DNA from: Flectonema sp. DT1601
Lineage: Eukaryota; Euglenozoa; Diplonemea; Diplonemida; Diplonemidae
NCBI GenBank assembly: GCA_964019425.1
Contig: OZ025816.1
Coordinates: 989,001-1,053,000, forward strand
Length of the DNA: 64,000 nt
Direction: 5' to 3'
Within the stretch, counting starts at the first letter, position 1; each line of letters opens with the position of its first letter. A program made the position numbers and the translations under genes. This document shows positions 39,483 through 51,331 of the stretch, in pieces. Under the pieces are notes generated by a model. That model had not been told where the DNA came from. It was given only the letters and a program-made list of their open reading frames with translations, and searched no databases.

Positions 39483-40598
39483 ATGGCTGACTGGTCGCAG
39501 TCGCTTCAACGGCTCCGAGATGTTTGTGGTCGGAGTGGACCGTCATTATTACGGTCACCAGAATTACCATCACACGCATCGTCTTCACTCCTTTCTATTG
39601 TTTCTGACACGAGAGTCTCGCAACAAAATCTCTCAGAATTCGAACTGAAATCGCAATTGAATTCCACAATTCCACTGCAGATGGGAACAGCAACGGAATC
39701 GTTCGATAGCCGAATAAATTATCTGAACAGGTTGGTTTCTGATGTCAGCATCAACAGCAATGAAATTGTTGCGCCACTTAAAACCTTCGAGAGCAACAGT
39801 CCCATTGGCCAGCTCGAAAATCTCAATCGGGTTTGCGACGCCAGTAGTGTTACCTTGAGGAATACTGATAATAACATAAGCAGCTCGGAACTGAAACAAT
39901 GGGAGGCAGCTAACGCGTCTTTGAAGCAAAGGGATGAGAGATCTCTACACGTTGGTAGCAACAGTACTTTAGAAAGCGCATCAAACTCCGTAAACTCACC
40001 AAAACTGCAAACCGTAAACAACAGCGAGGATGATGATTTCAAAAGTGATGCCAGTTGGGATACCAACAGTCGACAACATGACGGGACTGATGATCAAATT
40101 TATTCAGAAATGATTGGCCGCAGTAATATTACAACCCCGTCATCATATTCTGGACGGGAAATAAGTAGCCTCACACCATTAGACACAACTTTAGAAGGAA
40201 TTGCTTACGCCACAATCAATCGAAATAATGATAAAGATGGTTTCAAGAGATCGCTCGAAACAATTATGATGAACGAGCCCCTGGAAATCCTCAACAACGA
40301 AAGAAGCGAAATTTTCAAACTCAACGAGCAGCTACTCGGAATCAGAACATATCTTCGGTGGCAGCATTGGGCGCAAGAACAAAAAACTCGACGAGTATAC
40401 CGTGCGGCTAGTACGCGGGCAGCTCGTGAGGCGGCTATTCTCTCGGAAAGGATTATAAGAACTGCCGTCAGTGCGCTTCGTAACGCAAACACAATGCGAG
40501 TTGGGGAGAAATATTATAATCTCTGGTTTTGGTATTCCAAGAAGTCAACAAGAAAGTTGCGGAGGTTTGATAACTTAAACCTCATGAATTCCTTCTAG
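39483..40598 (+). CDS. unknown protein, Ser/Asn-rich with a Trp/Arg helical C-terminus
   Basis: A 371-residue protein I do not recognise. The first ~270 residues are Ser/Asn-rich and probably disordered. The last ~90 are basic and helical with spaced tryptophans (YLRWQHWAQEQKTRRVYRAA ... YYNLWFWYSKKSTRKL), reminiscent of SFI1-type centrin-binding repeats, though only one or two units can be seen. No signal peptide or membrane helix. Start: ATG directly after a start-stop uORF. Function unknown; a cytoskeletal or basal-body link is only a guess. Confidence 0.6.
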   Translation: MADWSQSLQRLRDVCGRSGPSLLRSPELPSHASSSLLSIVSDTRVSQQNLSEFELKSQLNSTIPLQMGTATESFDSRINYLNRLVSDVSINSNEIVAPLKTFESNSPIGQLENLNRVCDASSVTLRNTDNNISSSELKQWEAANASLKQRDERSLHVGSNSTLESASNSVNSPKLQTVNNSEDDDFKSDASWDTNSRQHDGTDDQIYSEMIGRSNITTPSSYSGREISSLTPLDTTLEGIAYATINRNNDKDGFKRSLETIMMNEPLEILNNERSEIFKLNEQLLGIRTYLRWQHWAQEQKTRRVYRAASTRAAREAAILSERIIRTAVSALRNANTMRVGEKYYNLWFWYSKKSTRKLRRFDNLNLMNSF

Positions 40599-40842
40599 AC
40601 CTGCAATGCGATTCTGTGATTCGATTTCATTGAAGTGCGTCAATATTATGAGATTTGACTTTAGATCCTATTCTTGTTTAACTACGTAGGTTTTTGATTT
40701 AATATCATTTACTTATTAATACAACACAGGTTTCACAACAAATATGACATCCTAGAAACTAGTGAACTGTTAGATTACAACAGAAGTTGTAAATCATTAC
40801 ATTAACTTATTATGAAATCTTTCACAGGTAGAGGTTGGGGAA

Positions 40843-43800
40843 ATGATGCAGCCCCCGTCAGCTGCTGGCGAGTCAGAAGAGGTTTTGTACCCGTCAGATA
40901 TTCAGAATATTGTTGATGGTGATGACATAAAATTCGAAGTGCACCTCGAAGGGTTATTAAGAGTCTGTTTACTGGATCGATCAAGACCTTTAGCAGACAC
41001 ATCTACAGTGCAGCAGCTGCTCTGTCTGCAATGGGTGATTTCTCCTTTGTCATTCCCTGACCACGTGCTTGTCACCAGACCTTGCCACAGAAAGTTTATC
41101 CAGGAAGTTTTAACAAGAGGAGTTGTAACGAACATAATTAATCTGCTCTGCGAACAATTGAAAGCCGCCGGCATGTCCGAACCTCCGGAGCAATGTATCC
41201 ACGCGGTGTCTGCACTTCTTGGAATCACTCAGAGATTCCAATTAGCGACAGCGGAAGCAAAGATGCTTCTTGGAGCATTTTATCACTGCCTTCAAATATT
41301 GGAAGGTCACAGTACCAATTCACAATCATCAGCTATTGGATCCCCCAGCACTGTGGCGGGAGCAACGGCGGTCCCGAGATTGAGGTTTCCATCTGGAACA
41401 CCTGGGGCTCTGATTGAAGATGTTGCTTATCTTCTCTCACTGTCGTTAATGAATGTTCTCAGAATTAGCCATCATGACTCTCAGTACCTTTGGCCTAGAG
41501 ATCTTGGTAGAGACCTTCCTGACCTTAACAAATCGAATAGAGACTCTGCGCTACTGCAAGACCAGTCTTTTGTTGATGACTTAAAAGCTCTTTGTGTTAA
41601 AACCCAGGGGCGCACTGATGAGTACATTCTCGAAAAGATTGCGCAAGTCGGACAAGGCAACCGAAGATCTCGCGAAGAAGCAGCCGGTTATTATGCGATG
41701 GTGTTAATTGGAGTATCTGGTTTTTTAATTGGACACAAAGATCAAAGTGCTCAGGTAGCTGGTCTGCAAGCTCTTCGCATGTGCTGTGGATCAATGATAA
41801 CCTTAACGCAAGGCTGTCGAGTTCTTGCTCGTTGTAGTTGGAAGGGAGGATCACTGTGTCGGGGTGTTATTAGAGGAGAATCTGAGGCGGGATTATTTAT
41901 CGTCAAGTTCGATGAAGGTGAAGAGGAGCATGTCCCATCAGCGCACATTAAAATCGAATCAACACAACAATTAATTGGAAGGGGTTGGATGAGAGTAAGG
42001 GAATGGTTTCCGACGTTCTACTCATGCGGAATGGGTGCGGTGATTAGCCAGGAGTGTATTCAACAGGGAATATCCGCAGTGCTTGACTGTTGGTTGGCAG
42101 AGACAATGCCTGCGATAGTTGATGAACTTATCCCCGCAGAACAAGAAGAGTACCGAGCGTGGGAGGAGTCTACCAGACAACTCGACAACGCAGCCAACAC
42201 GCCGTCAGCTTTATATCAACACAATCAGTATCCAGAAATGCAATATTCAAATTCTTCTCAACAGCAATCAGGTCCGCTTTGTAATATTCTAATTGACGTC
42301 ATGAGAGCGATTGCGTTTACGTTGCAGAATATTCCTCAAGAAGCAGCATTCATAAGCAGAGATAAACAATCTCCTGGATGGAGAGACGAGATGGTGGGAA
42401 ACATACTCGACTATAACAAAAATGAAGCTCTCATTCAGAAGCCAAGAGCTGGAACTGCACTGTTCTTTCGTTTTGTACGCAAAGCTCACGGATCTCAAGG
42501 TCCCATCGCGTGGCTTATAGAATCCAGTCCCGGTAGACAGGGCGACTTAGACTCAACTGCGCTCTCCTGCCTCGCTGCGTATGTTGAAATTTGTACCTCA
42601 CTGTGTTTGTCAGAAGAAGCTTGTTTATCAATGTTTCAAGTGATGCAATCAGATTCTGATTCTCGATCAACATTTCATGTGTCTCTTAGATTTATTATGG
42701 GTGATCCTGATGGTAGTGTGTTGGGTTCATTCATTAATGGAACCCTCAAGTGGTCCGATGAAACAGAAACCTTCCTGTGCGCCGCCCTGAACTTAACTGC
42801 AACCCTGGTATCCGGTTCTGATAGAGTGCGTAACGCAGTCAGCCAGCTTCCGGAACTCACTCAAACCTGCTTTGTGCGACTATTCTCTTTATTGGACAAA
42901 GGAAGATCCTTATCAGGTAAAGTTATTGGAAAAATATTTACCGCGCTTGCAGCTTGGTGCGATGGACATGACAATGCGATCAACTTGTGGCTGAAGATAT
43001 ACAAAGGAGGTGTATTGCAATATCCGATCGCGGGAGGAGGGTTCAGTCAAAATAACAATTTAATAGCAGCTGTGCCACCAATGAATGGTCAAATGGGTCA
43101 GTCGGGAGTGATGAATGGGTATGGGTATCCGCAAAATCAAATTCAGCAACCCGAACAACCCGGCGGCATGGAGTATGAAATACAGCAGGAAAGACGCCTG
43201 CGTCAGTATCCTCAAACCCTTGGTTTCTTACACTTAATTCATAAGCTTCTCAGTACCATTAATTGGCGCACTACCACAGCTGCTAATCCACATAATCTTG
43301 ATCTTCCAATTAACGAGATCGCAGCAATTCACGTAAGCTGGACTCTCGAATCGGTCTTATCTCGTTGGGATGAACAGCGGTATGATAATTTATGGGAGCG
43401 ATGGTATATGGCAATTTTAATACTCAGGATTATTAAGACGTCACTGCATATACCTGACATGTCGCCGAAGAGTCCTTATGGAGTTGTTTGGTCTGCAATA
43501 GTTCATGGTGATTTACTGAGGAAGATCATGTCAACCACTTTGGAGCGTCGTGAACGGGAGTGCAGAACTGGAGCAATAATGGACAACTTATTAGCAGAAT
43601 CCCTTTCGACTATTCACTGTATATTGAAATCAGCGAAGTCTCCATCTCAACCAATTAATCCAATATCTGCTTACGGATCCTCTCATTATAATCAACCAGG
43701 TCAGAGTGTTGCTCAAGACATCGTTGACTGGGACAATGGTGGTCTTGTAATGAAACTTGCTTCAGAAGAGTGGCACGGCATTACATTAAATAGCACCAAT

Positions 43801-46800
43801 CCTAATCAAATTTCTCAATTGTGTTTGAACATAACTTTGGAACTCGCAGCTGCGCGGTGTCGGTTATCACACCACTTCATAGTCCCCGGAAGGGGTCGAC
43901 CTGAAGACATTACCAGAGACGCTGAGGAAACAATTTTGGAAATCGCTAAAAGCACCCACCGGAACATGTCTCGCCACACGCAACTCAGCGGGATTGCTGG
44001 TTCACTGGATCGCTATTTTATTAGACCAGTGGAGGCAGGTGTTCGTGTTTCTAGTCTGTTGGGACCACTAAAGAGGTATTTAATTGGTCCCTTGGAAGGT
44101 GCTGGTCAACAGAGGGAAGCCCTGGAGGCCAAAGAGTGCGTACAGGTGTTCATTGATAACAAAGCAGAGCAAGTGCAGGAAGTGCTGGCAGCAATTCTCG
44201 ATCTGGACAATACGGATGATTCCGACGTCCGTCCAATTTTGGTTTGTGACATAATTAACGCAACGTTGCAATGCGGTACGGGATATTACAACTTGGCTCA
44301 CATCCTGTGTGGAATTCCTGAGCGGTACGTTGATGCCAAAACTCGTGGAGCTCAAGTGACCGACGAGGGAGTTCTCCGCCCATACGGGTGCCAACGCATG
44401 ACATGTCTTTCAGTTTTAGTTGAAAAACTCTCACGCTCTAACTTCGTCTTTGTGAAAGTAAATCCTGTGACTGCCAGCCACTTTCTCAGAGTACTGTCTG
44501 CTCTAGCTTCGGATCGAGTGATTGGTAGCGCAGTTCTCCGTTATCTCAGAAGCATTAATTTGGTTGATAGGTTAATGGGTCTCCTTAAGGAGCGACTCTC
44601 AGAACTTCCAGCTCAGCCATCGGTATGTAGTATTGATATTTTTTGTGTTAACAAACTACATGTAACACAAGCAGAATGTGATGTAAAAGACACACAAAAA
44701 CAGGCATCTCGTGACCCGAGCAGTATCGGTAGAGAATTTGGAATTTGTGCTGCGATTTTGCAATTGGCAGCGCTGGAGTTGTTTACAAACCACGATGCAA
44801 ATGCTCAGAATCATGTATGTAATTACTCTATTGCGATTGTGCTTTTATGGAATTCAATATAAATATCTGTGAACGAAATATATCACAAATAAAAAAAACA
44901 GCTTTTAAAAATGTTAGTCACCACGAGGGAACTGCACCGACCGCTTTTGTTGGAGGCTATCAGATCGCTTGATATGGATTCGTTACCGGTTCCACCTGCG
45001 CTTCATGAAATGTTGGCAGTTCCTGTTCCCGTTGTACGCGATCAGGATATCCCACGCTATTCGATTGAAGACCTCGAAAACTTGCTGGGTGGGGCACCTG
45101 GCGCCGTTAGTGCAGTGCAGTTAGCTGTCTCTGCGAACAATATTTTGAGTATTTACCCAAGGGTTGCGGAGTACGTTGAAGCTTGGTGCCGTCTAACAGA
45201 CGTGACGCTAGTGATAATGGACACGGAGCCAGACACTGGGGGTGACAAAAGTACAGCTGCTGAAATCGACGAAGTTCTATTTCAAACGTTACTTACTCTT
45301 GTAAACCAGATGGCAAGCAATTTAGGAAGATCTAAAGTTGTGGGACAGTCGGAGAATGTAATTGACAGGTTGCTGACTCGTCAAAAGCTTCGGATCGACA
45401 CCAGATTGTCACGCACAGCATTAGCGCTGATTGATGTAATTAGAAGTAGAGCTGGCAGCGGTAGCACAACTACGAACCGTTCTGCTGAACAATTGGGACA
45501 CCTTCTAAGGCCTCTGCTGCAATGTTTATGCGACGCAAATGATACCGAACTGAGAACAAATCTATACACGGTTTTAACAGCATTTTTGTATCACGTGGAA
45601 TACCCAGCTGTCGAAGGCATATTATCTTGTGGAGCAATGGATGCAACGTCCCTGTTTAATGATAGATGTCACATCAAGAAAGCTTGTCAGGATGAGTTAC
45701 TCAGAAGTCCATTTTCCTTCTTGCAGCGAATGCTGTCAGATATTGCCAACATCGAAGCAAATGGCACTCTTACAACAACTGCTTGGACGACTCTCACCAA
45801 AGCGATTGAATGGGACACAGAAGGTCAACTGGTTACAGAGTTGCACGGGTCCAACATAGTATCACAGCATTTAGCAAATTATGATAATATTTTATGTCAA
45901 ATTCTTCACGGTGCAAACCATGGAGATATGACTGGCTCTCAGTACTTAGGAGGTTATCAGGCGTTCATGACATTCTTATTGGCGTATGCCAACAGCCCGG
46001 GGGGTGCTCGGATTTTAACGGAGCAGCATGGATTGTTGTACAATTTGAAGGGATGTAAATTTTTAGAGGCATGCGGAGATGGATTTCCGTCAACATCGGA
46101 GCTGATGCAAGAGAGATGCGCTCAAATTGCACTGCCAGCGTTGAGAATGATTGCAGCGGTTGTCCAGAGACTAACATCCGATCACTCAGTGATGGTTGAG
46201 GTGCGCTCTTTGCTTAATCACCACACGCGCCTTTTCGAACACATTCTTCGGAGGCCATACAATTTAAGCAAAAGTCAAGACGGTATTGACATGCCATCAC
46301 TGTCACTCTTAGAGTGCACTACTAGACTATTCGCTCTCTATGCAGGTTCAGCTGCCCAAAGTACACAAGACATCTTCAGACTAGTCCAACAGTTTCAACT
46401 TAAGAATACCTTAGCTGACTTCTGTGGTAAGGCTGTTTGGGCACACCGTGTTGTCTCCAATGCACCTCAAATGCATCCGGAGAGGTATGATGGAGGTGAT
46501 TCTACAGATGCTGTTAAGGATGAGGCGAATTTTGTTGTCACTGGAATAGTGCTAAACATTTTAACATGTATGAGAAGAGCTTGTGCGATTGATGTCAACG
46601 CCAGTACTGTTGCTTCTGCGATGTCTGGCGAAATGCAACCAATCTTCCAGCTAACTATTCATGACCCGGAAGGGTTAGCTTTCGATACGCTGCTAAGTAG
46701 GGCTGACTTGACCGTTCTGTTGTGTACTCTAAGGGATATTTATGCCACGTCTCATCACCTGTTGAAAACGCATCCAAACACCGCTGCTGCGGGTAATATT

Positions 46801-47208
46801 ACTGGTAATGTCCCACCTGAAAGGTTAATCAGAGCATCACAAGTAGACGCTTTGCTGATTGTTACCCACCACTCCGCTGCCAATGCGCTCCTTCTCTTAT
46901 TATACCACTTGCGGGGTATTTCGGAGGGCAGATTCAAAAATCAGGCACAGCAACATGTCGAACCACTTCTACGCGATACTATGGAATATGTTCAAACTTT
47001 TACAGCTGCTAATAAGCAAGACTCAGTTACAACTGAGGTATGTATTATTTTTGTAGTGAGTTACTCTCAGGTGCATCATTAGTTAAAATCAAAACAGGTT
47101 ATGAACTTCATCTCGGCAATAGTCAAAGTAACTGCCGAAGTTTTGAGAGTTTCTGTCTCGAGATCGAATGCACAGGAAACTCGCTTTGACTCACTCTCAG
47201 GTTGGTAG
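40843..47208 (+). CDS. Nup205/Nup192-like nucleoporin, four exons
   Basis: Exons 40843-44622, 44704-44814, 44902-47037 and 47098-47208, joined in phase 0, give 2,045 residues, close to the ~2,000 of Nup205. Donors are all GTATGT and acceptors ACAG. The protein is almost wholly helical without catalytic motifs, as in the large alpha-solenoid inner-ring nucleoporins Nup205/Nup192/Nup188 that scaffold the nuclear pore. C-terminal parts such as GARILTEQHGLLYNLKGCKF and MQERCAQIALPALRMI fit that family's tail in style. An insert at ~326-372 (WKGGSLCRGVIRG...LFIVKFDEGEEEHVPSAHIKI) reads as a small SH3/Tudor-like barrel; Nup188 is known to carry an SH3-like insert. Intron 1 is 81 nt with no stop, so its retention keeps the frame. 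Start is the first ATG after the acceptor at 40827. A different large solenoid protein cannot be excluded. Confidence 0.6.
44623..44703 (+). other. 81-nt cis-intron, in frame and without stop
   Basis: Donor GTATGT at 44623, acceptor AAAAACAG ending at 44703. The intron is 27 codons long with no stop. The alternative AG at 44674 would give an early stop. Removal joins ...LPAQPS to ASRDPSSIG. Confidence 0.65.
44815..44901 (+). other. 87-nt cis-intron in the nucleoporin-like gene
   Basis: GTATGT donor after AAT-CAT, acceptor AAAAAAAACAG ending at 44901. The intron contains a TAA, so removal is needed to join the two long reading frames. Confidence 0.8.
47038..47097 (+). other. 60-nt cis-intron in the nucleoporin-like gene
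   Basis: GTATGT donor directly after ACT-GAG, acceptor TCAAAACAG ending at 47097. The last exon then reads VMNFISAIVKVTAEVL and continues to a TAG at 47206. Confidence 0.7.
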
Positions 47209-48235
47209 ACCACAGGAGTGATCCAGCAACTCTACTACTAGATCTCCTCAACTCGGTGCAGTAAGATATTTGATAACGACTATCATCTTTCTCCCAAGAT
47301 CCCGTCATCACAACCCAACTGGTTTTTGAGGTACCGACAGTTTGAAATTATTAGAATGGTCAAAAAAAAAAAAAAAAAAAAAGAACTAAAAAAAGAATCA
47401 GAAGTTTGCTTTCCACTTCGTGGAAGTAAGTGTTTAAGAATACTTTAGAGTGTGGATTAAATTTATCATAAATCAGAACAGTAAAAGGGTAGATCTTGAG
47501 TGTCTTCAGCAATATTGTTGAGATTTCTTTCTACCTACTGGTTTCCGAGCTCTCATCAGGAGCTTTCTCCAGGTCTGCACGTTACGAATACAAACGGAAA
47601 CAAAGAAAAAAAAAAAGATTTGGGTTCATATCCAAAGGAGTATTCAAGCCACTACGGCATTTGTTTAGTGTGGCAACTCATATTTAATGGACCAGCTTTA
47701 TATCTTTTTTCTTTTTTCAAATGTAAGAATATGTTGTTAGGGGAATGCATAAGCAGGAACTGGATTATCAACGTGAAGGCTACTCAGTCAGATAATTTTT
47801 ACAGGTTTTGAAGTCATTCCATAATTCTTTTGCTGTTCCTTTATTCACCTTTTTGCCGCAAAGGTCGTAGCAAGTTTTCTGGGGAGTTATATCCTTTTTG
47901 AGATGTATAGGCGCTCAGCACCCCGCAACTCAGCCTTCGCTTCATTGAAGCAAATAAAATGAGGCACTTCGGGATCGAGGATCGAGGAGGACCTCACTTA
48001 AAACGGCCAACCATATTGGGCAGCTAAAGTCAGCCGCTGTTTGTTTTTTGATTCGTCTGTTTCTTCTAAAGCGAAACTTTAGAAGAACTTTTTACTTAAC
48101 AGGGAAGACCTCCCAGTGGTCAATGGGTTGGGACTAAGTTGTGCAGCAGAATAAAAGAAGTCTGTTTGAGGAAATATGTTTTGCGTTAATCTCGTACTTC
48201 CAAGCCATTCATCACGTTTCGTAGCTCAGGCGAGT
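47209..48235. other. 1-kb gene-poor stretch
   Basis: No gene recognised. It has an A-run at 47362-47380 and other short A-tracts. It marks the end of the dense gene cluster. Confidence 0.4.
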
Positions 48236-49220
48236 TACGTTCCCAGACACAGGATTTCCTGACGTTCTTTTCACAGCTTCTGGAGAGTCGCTCGTGAAGG
48301 ATGCATTGCAGGTTGCAGCTGATGAGTGGGGTACCGATGCTGACTTTCTTGAGCTTTCTCACACAGGATCGCGGCTGCGAGCAGGTAGTCGATTGGTGTC
48401 ATACGGAGTGGAGGACGGCTAGCTGTTGGATGCATCGGTGGTGCGCTTGTTTGGATTGGGATGGTTCACAGATGCTGCAAAGAGAGCGAATGCATTCCTA
48501 CGTGGAGAACGGGATCAGGACGGGTTTTTCTGTCTTGATACCCCCACATTCGCTGTGGATGGCTGTCTTCAGTTCAACAACGGTGAGTGGTTCTCGGGTG
48601 ACGTTACTAACTTCTCATTCAGCAACGCTGAACCCTCAGTCACGACCGTTTCAGATGATTTGTTACGCTTTTCTCTCAATATTATAAAGTAAGTCTGTCT
48701 GGTCTTCAATACGTCACATCTGTTAGTAATAATTTCCTCAGAGATTGTTTGCAATTCACTGTCATCCGTAGACTTATCAAGCCTCAGCAATATTTCAGCT
48801 GTTGGAAACCATTTTCTAAATAATTGTTTGTCACTCGCATCTCTGGACTTATCAAGTCTCAGCAATATTTCAGTTATTGGAGACTACTTTCTTTATAACT
48901 GTTCGTCCCTCGCATCTGTTAACTTATCGGGTCTCAGCAATGTTTCAGTTGTTGGAAACCATTTTCTAAATAATTGTTTGTCCCTCGCATCTCTGGACTT
49001 ATCAAGCCTCAACAATATTTCAACTGTTGGGGACAATTTTCTAAATAATTGTTCGTCCCTCCGCATCTCTGGACTTATCAAGCCTCAACAATATTTCAAC
49101 TGTTGGGGACAATTTTCTAAATAATTGTTCGTCCCTCGCATCTCTGGACTTACCAAGTCTCAGCAATATTTCAGTTATTGGGGACTACTTTCTATATAAC
49201 TGTTCGTCCCTTGCATCTTG
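48236..49220 (+). pseudogene. decayed paralogue of the ubiquitin-like/LRR gene
   Basis: The reading frame from ~48241 matches the 26.5-kb gene from its ubiquitin-like part (GFPDVLFTASGESLVKDALQ versus GFSDVLFTASRDSLVKDVVE) through the linker and into LRRs (LSNISAVGNHFLNNCLSLAS, LSNISVIGDYFLYNCSSLAS). It is broken by no in-frame ATG (a TAG precedes the homology), a TAG at 48419-48421, a TAA near 48690, and a frame change near 49060. The 3' half is five to six very similar LRR units, so the repeats were still being copied before or after decay. I describe the parts only and treat it as non-functional. Confidence 0.85.
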
Positions 49221-49844
49221 AAATCTTCGAGTTCTTTTGAAATAGACCAATTGATGGACCCGATTTATTATTTAACTGGAATGAAGTCGCAGAACAATGT
49301 GTTTTTATAACTTTTCTTTTTTATATTTTATTTTAGTGCACTTTTTTTATAACAAACTCATATTCTAACTTCGGTAACTACCATGTGGGGGCTCGCTTAG
49401 GGTCTACCAGTGGAGGTTGCCAAGCTGCTAGGAAGCAGCATATGACGGGGTATTTTGGTAATTAGCCTTCCTATACTGTATGCACCTGGGAAAGAGAAGT
49501 ATACTTAATTGAATGAACATGCAGTTAACAAGTCTGAGATCACAAAGAAGAATCTACACTGTGGTGCAGATTACTTCTGCGTAGGGGTTGTGCCGGTAGG
49601 GGCCGTTTCGATTCGACAGGGCACCGGCGGGGGAAGGGTGGGTGGGACTTAATTTAAAGATAAGCCCGCAAACCCGCAAACCCTAACACCAATATGGGAA
49701 TCTCCCGGGATCGGCCGTAGTTTACTATCTTATCATGTTTTACCGTCTTATCATTTTATATAGTGCTATGCGATTGGTTCGTTATGCCTATCTGCCTTTA
49801 TCCAGGCAATTTTGCATCCTTTAAATAAATTAAATTTCTTTTAA
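49221..49844. other. boundary region between gene cluster and mobile DNA
   Basis: No gene is seen. It holds an inverted-repeat element at 49591-49629 (GCCGGT...ACCGGC, enclosing CCGTTTCGATTCG) similar to the reverse complement of the start of the B repeats of the later retrotransposon. It also holds the two-copy CCCGCAAA motif at 49664-49686. Confidence 0.5.
49664..49686 (+). repeat. short copy of the CCCGCAAA motif followed by CCCTAAC
   Basis: Reads as two CCCGCAAA units and then CCCTAAC. The same unit fills 61.3-64.0 kb. It lies ~160 bp before the first open frame of the degenerate YR element. Confidence 0.8.
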
Positions 49845-51201
49845 ATGGATCAAGTGCCAATGAACATCGATCAGCCAGGGACATTAGTCGCGGCTTCAAG
49901 TTCATCTGGCTTCAGGTTACCTTCTAGCTTAGAAGAAGCTTGGAAAGGCGTTTTCGGCGGAGAAGAGCTGAAACGTGGAACTTACAAAATGGATGATGTT
50001 AGGATGAACCTTGGGGGATGGTGTGCGCAGCAGCAGGCCGAAAGTATTATCAATGATATGCTAATGGCTTTTTTAGGTATACCAAGGGAATCGATCCAAG
50101 GCATCGCGTTGAGGCCGAAGGAGGTGATGTTGTCTCACCTGAGGAACAGGAATGTCACTAGGTTTGATGGGATGTTGAACGCGTGCGGTGTAACCGAGGG
50201 GTTGCCAGTGTCACGTTCTAAGTTTCACCAGGTCCTCGACGGCGCCAGCCAAGCAGTAACACACACCGTCCAGAGACAGAGTGCTTTGGAACAAGCCACG
50301 TCCCAGGCGCTGAATTCTGCAGGGCAGCGGCAGGCCGTTTTAGAAAACGAGACCGTCAACGTGATAAACCGCCAGCAGGCACTTGAACAAGGACATGCAA
50401 GAATAGCCAACGAACTATCTCGACAGGGGCAGACGACGAACAGCCTGGCAGGGATGACTGACTCTGCGATCAGGGGGCAGCAGTCAGAGATGGCGAAGAT
50501 GCAGGGGGCCATCACCGCAAACCGCGAGTTGGCAATAGCCCAAGATAAGAAGATCGACAAGATTCTGGGGTGTTTGAAGGACGTCTCAAAGAGACCAATT
50601 ACAACTACTCAACCAGTAACGACGTTGGGGCAAATCGATGCGTCAGATGAACGGGTGGGTAGGCTAGCGGCGATAGCGAAGGGAACTGGTTCGGAAGATG
50701 TACCGACCACGTTGCAGGCTCCTCAGGCACATGCGAAGGTTGTCTTTACGACGACGAGAGTCGAAGACAAGAAGGATGTGCTGCAGTGGAGAGAAGCGAT
50801 CGAGGAGGACGCGACAGGTTTCATCAGGGACCTGCGCTTTAAGTACACTAGTGGGTGTACCACTGCAAAGCCCGGTGACCGTGTCCTTCGCATACCTTGA
50901 AATGCTTGTTGATTGGATAAGGGTGGCAGGGCAGGTAGATTCATGGGAAGAAATGCCTGAGATGGTAAGTCTGGGTAATAGGGGGTTGTCCTTGTTACGC
51001 GCACAGCAAGGTTACGTTGTGCAAGGGGCCAGACTGAGTGATGTTTTGACGGAGATGGAGGCGAAGGAGAGCGATAATATGGATAAATCCATTATCAAAG
51101 CATCCAAGAAAAAGTCTTGGACTCCTAAGCAAAGACCCTCCATCAAGCCTTTTTTAGGTCCAAGGGGCCGTGGTGCCCAGGTGCAACCTCAAAGAATTTG
51201 A
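49845..51201 (+). pseudogene. gag-like ORF of the degenerate element, one frame change
   Basis: ATG 49845 opens 351 codons in one frame, with a helical Gln-rich centre (QALEQGHARIANELSRQGQ). At about 50885 homology continues in the next frame to 51201 (YLEMLVDWIRVAGQVDSWEE...VSLGNRGLSLL), which aligns with the gag-like protein of the intact element (MEFIPGWDKNENAVSLGNNLL). The tail is basic (KKKSWTPKQRPSIKPFLGPR), as expected for a nucleic-acid-binding gag. A programmed frameshift cannot be excluded, but other breaks downstream favour decay. Confidence 0.55.
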
Positions 51202-51331
51202 ATGTCGGTGAGAAAGAAGAAGTTTACCTGGGCCCGGCCAGGCATGACTTCGTTAAGCAGAACTACCGGAGGCGCAACCGCCAAAATGCGGCAAGACTAG
51301 TTAGTCAAGGGAAAAGGAATCATAGAGCATC

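Noticed and set aside
1-47208. Diplomonad or trichomonad origin, suggested by the ACTAAC branch site in the eL30 introns
   Set aside because: The SL RNA genes and one-strand gene layout point to Euglenozoa; an ACTAAC branch site is not specific.
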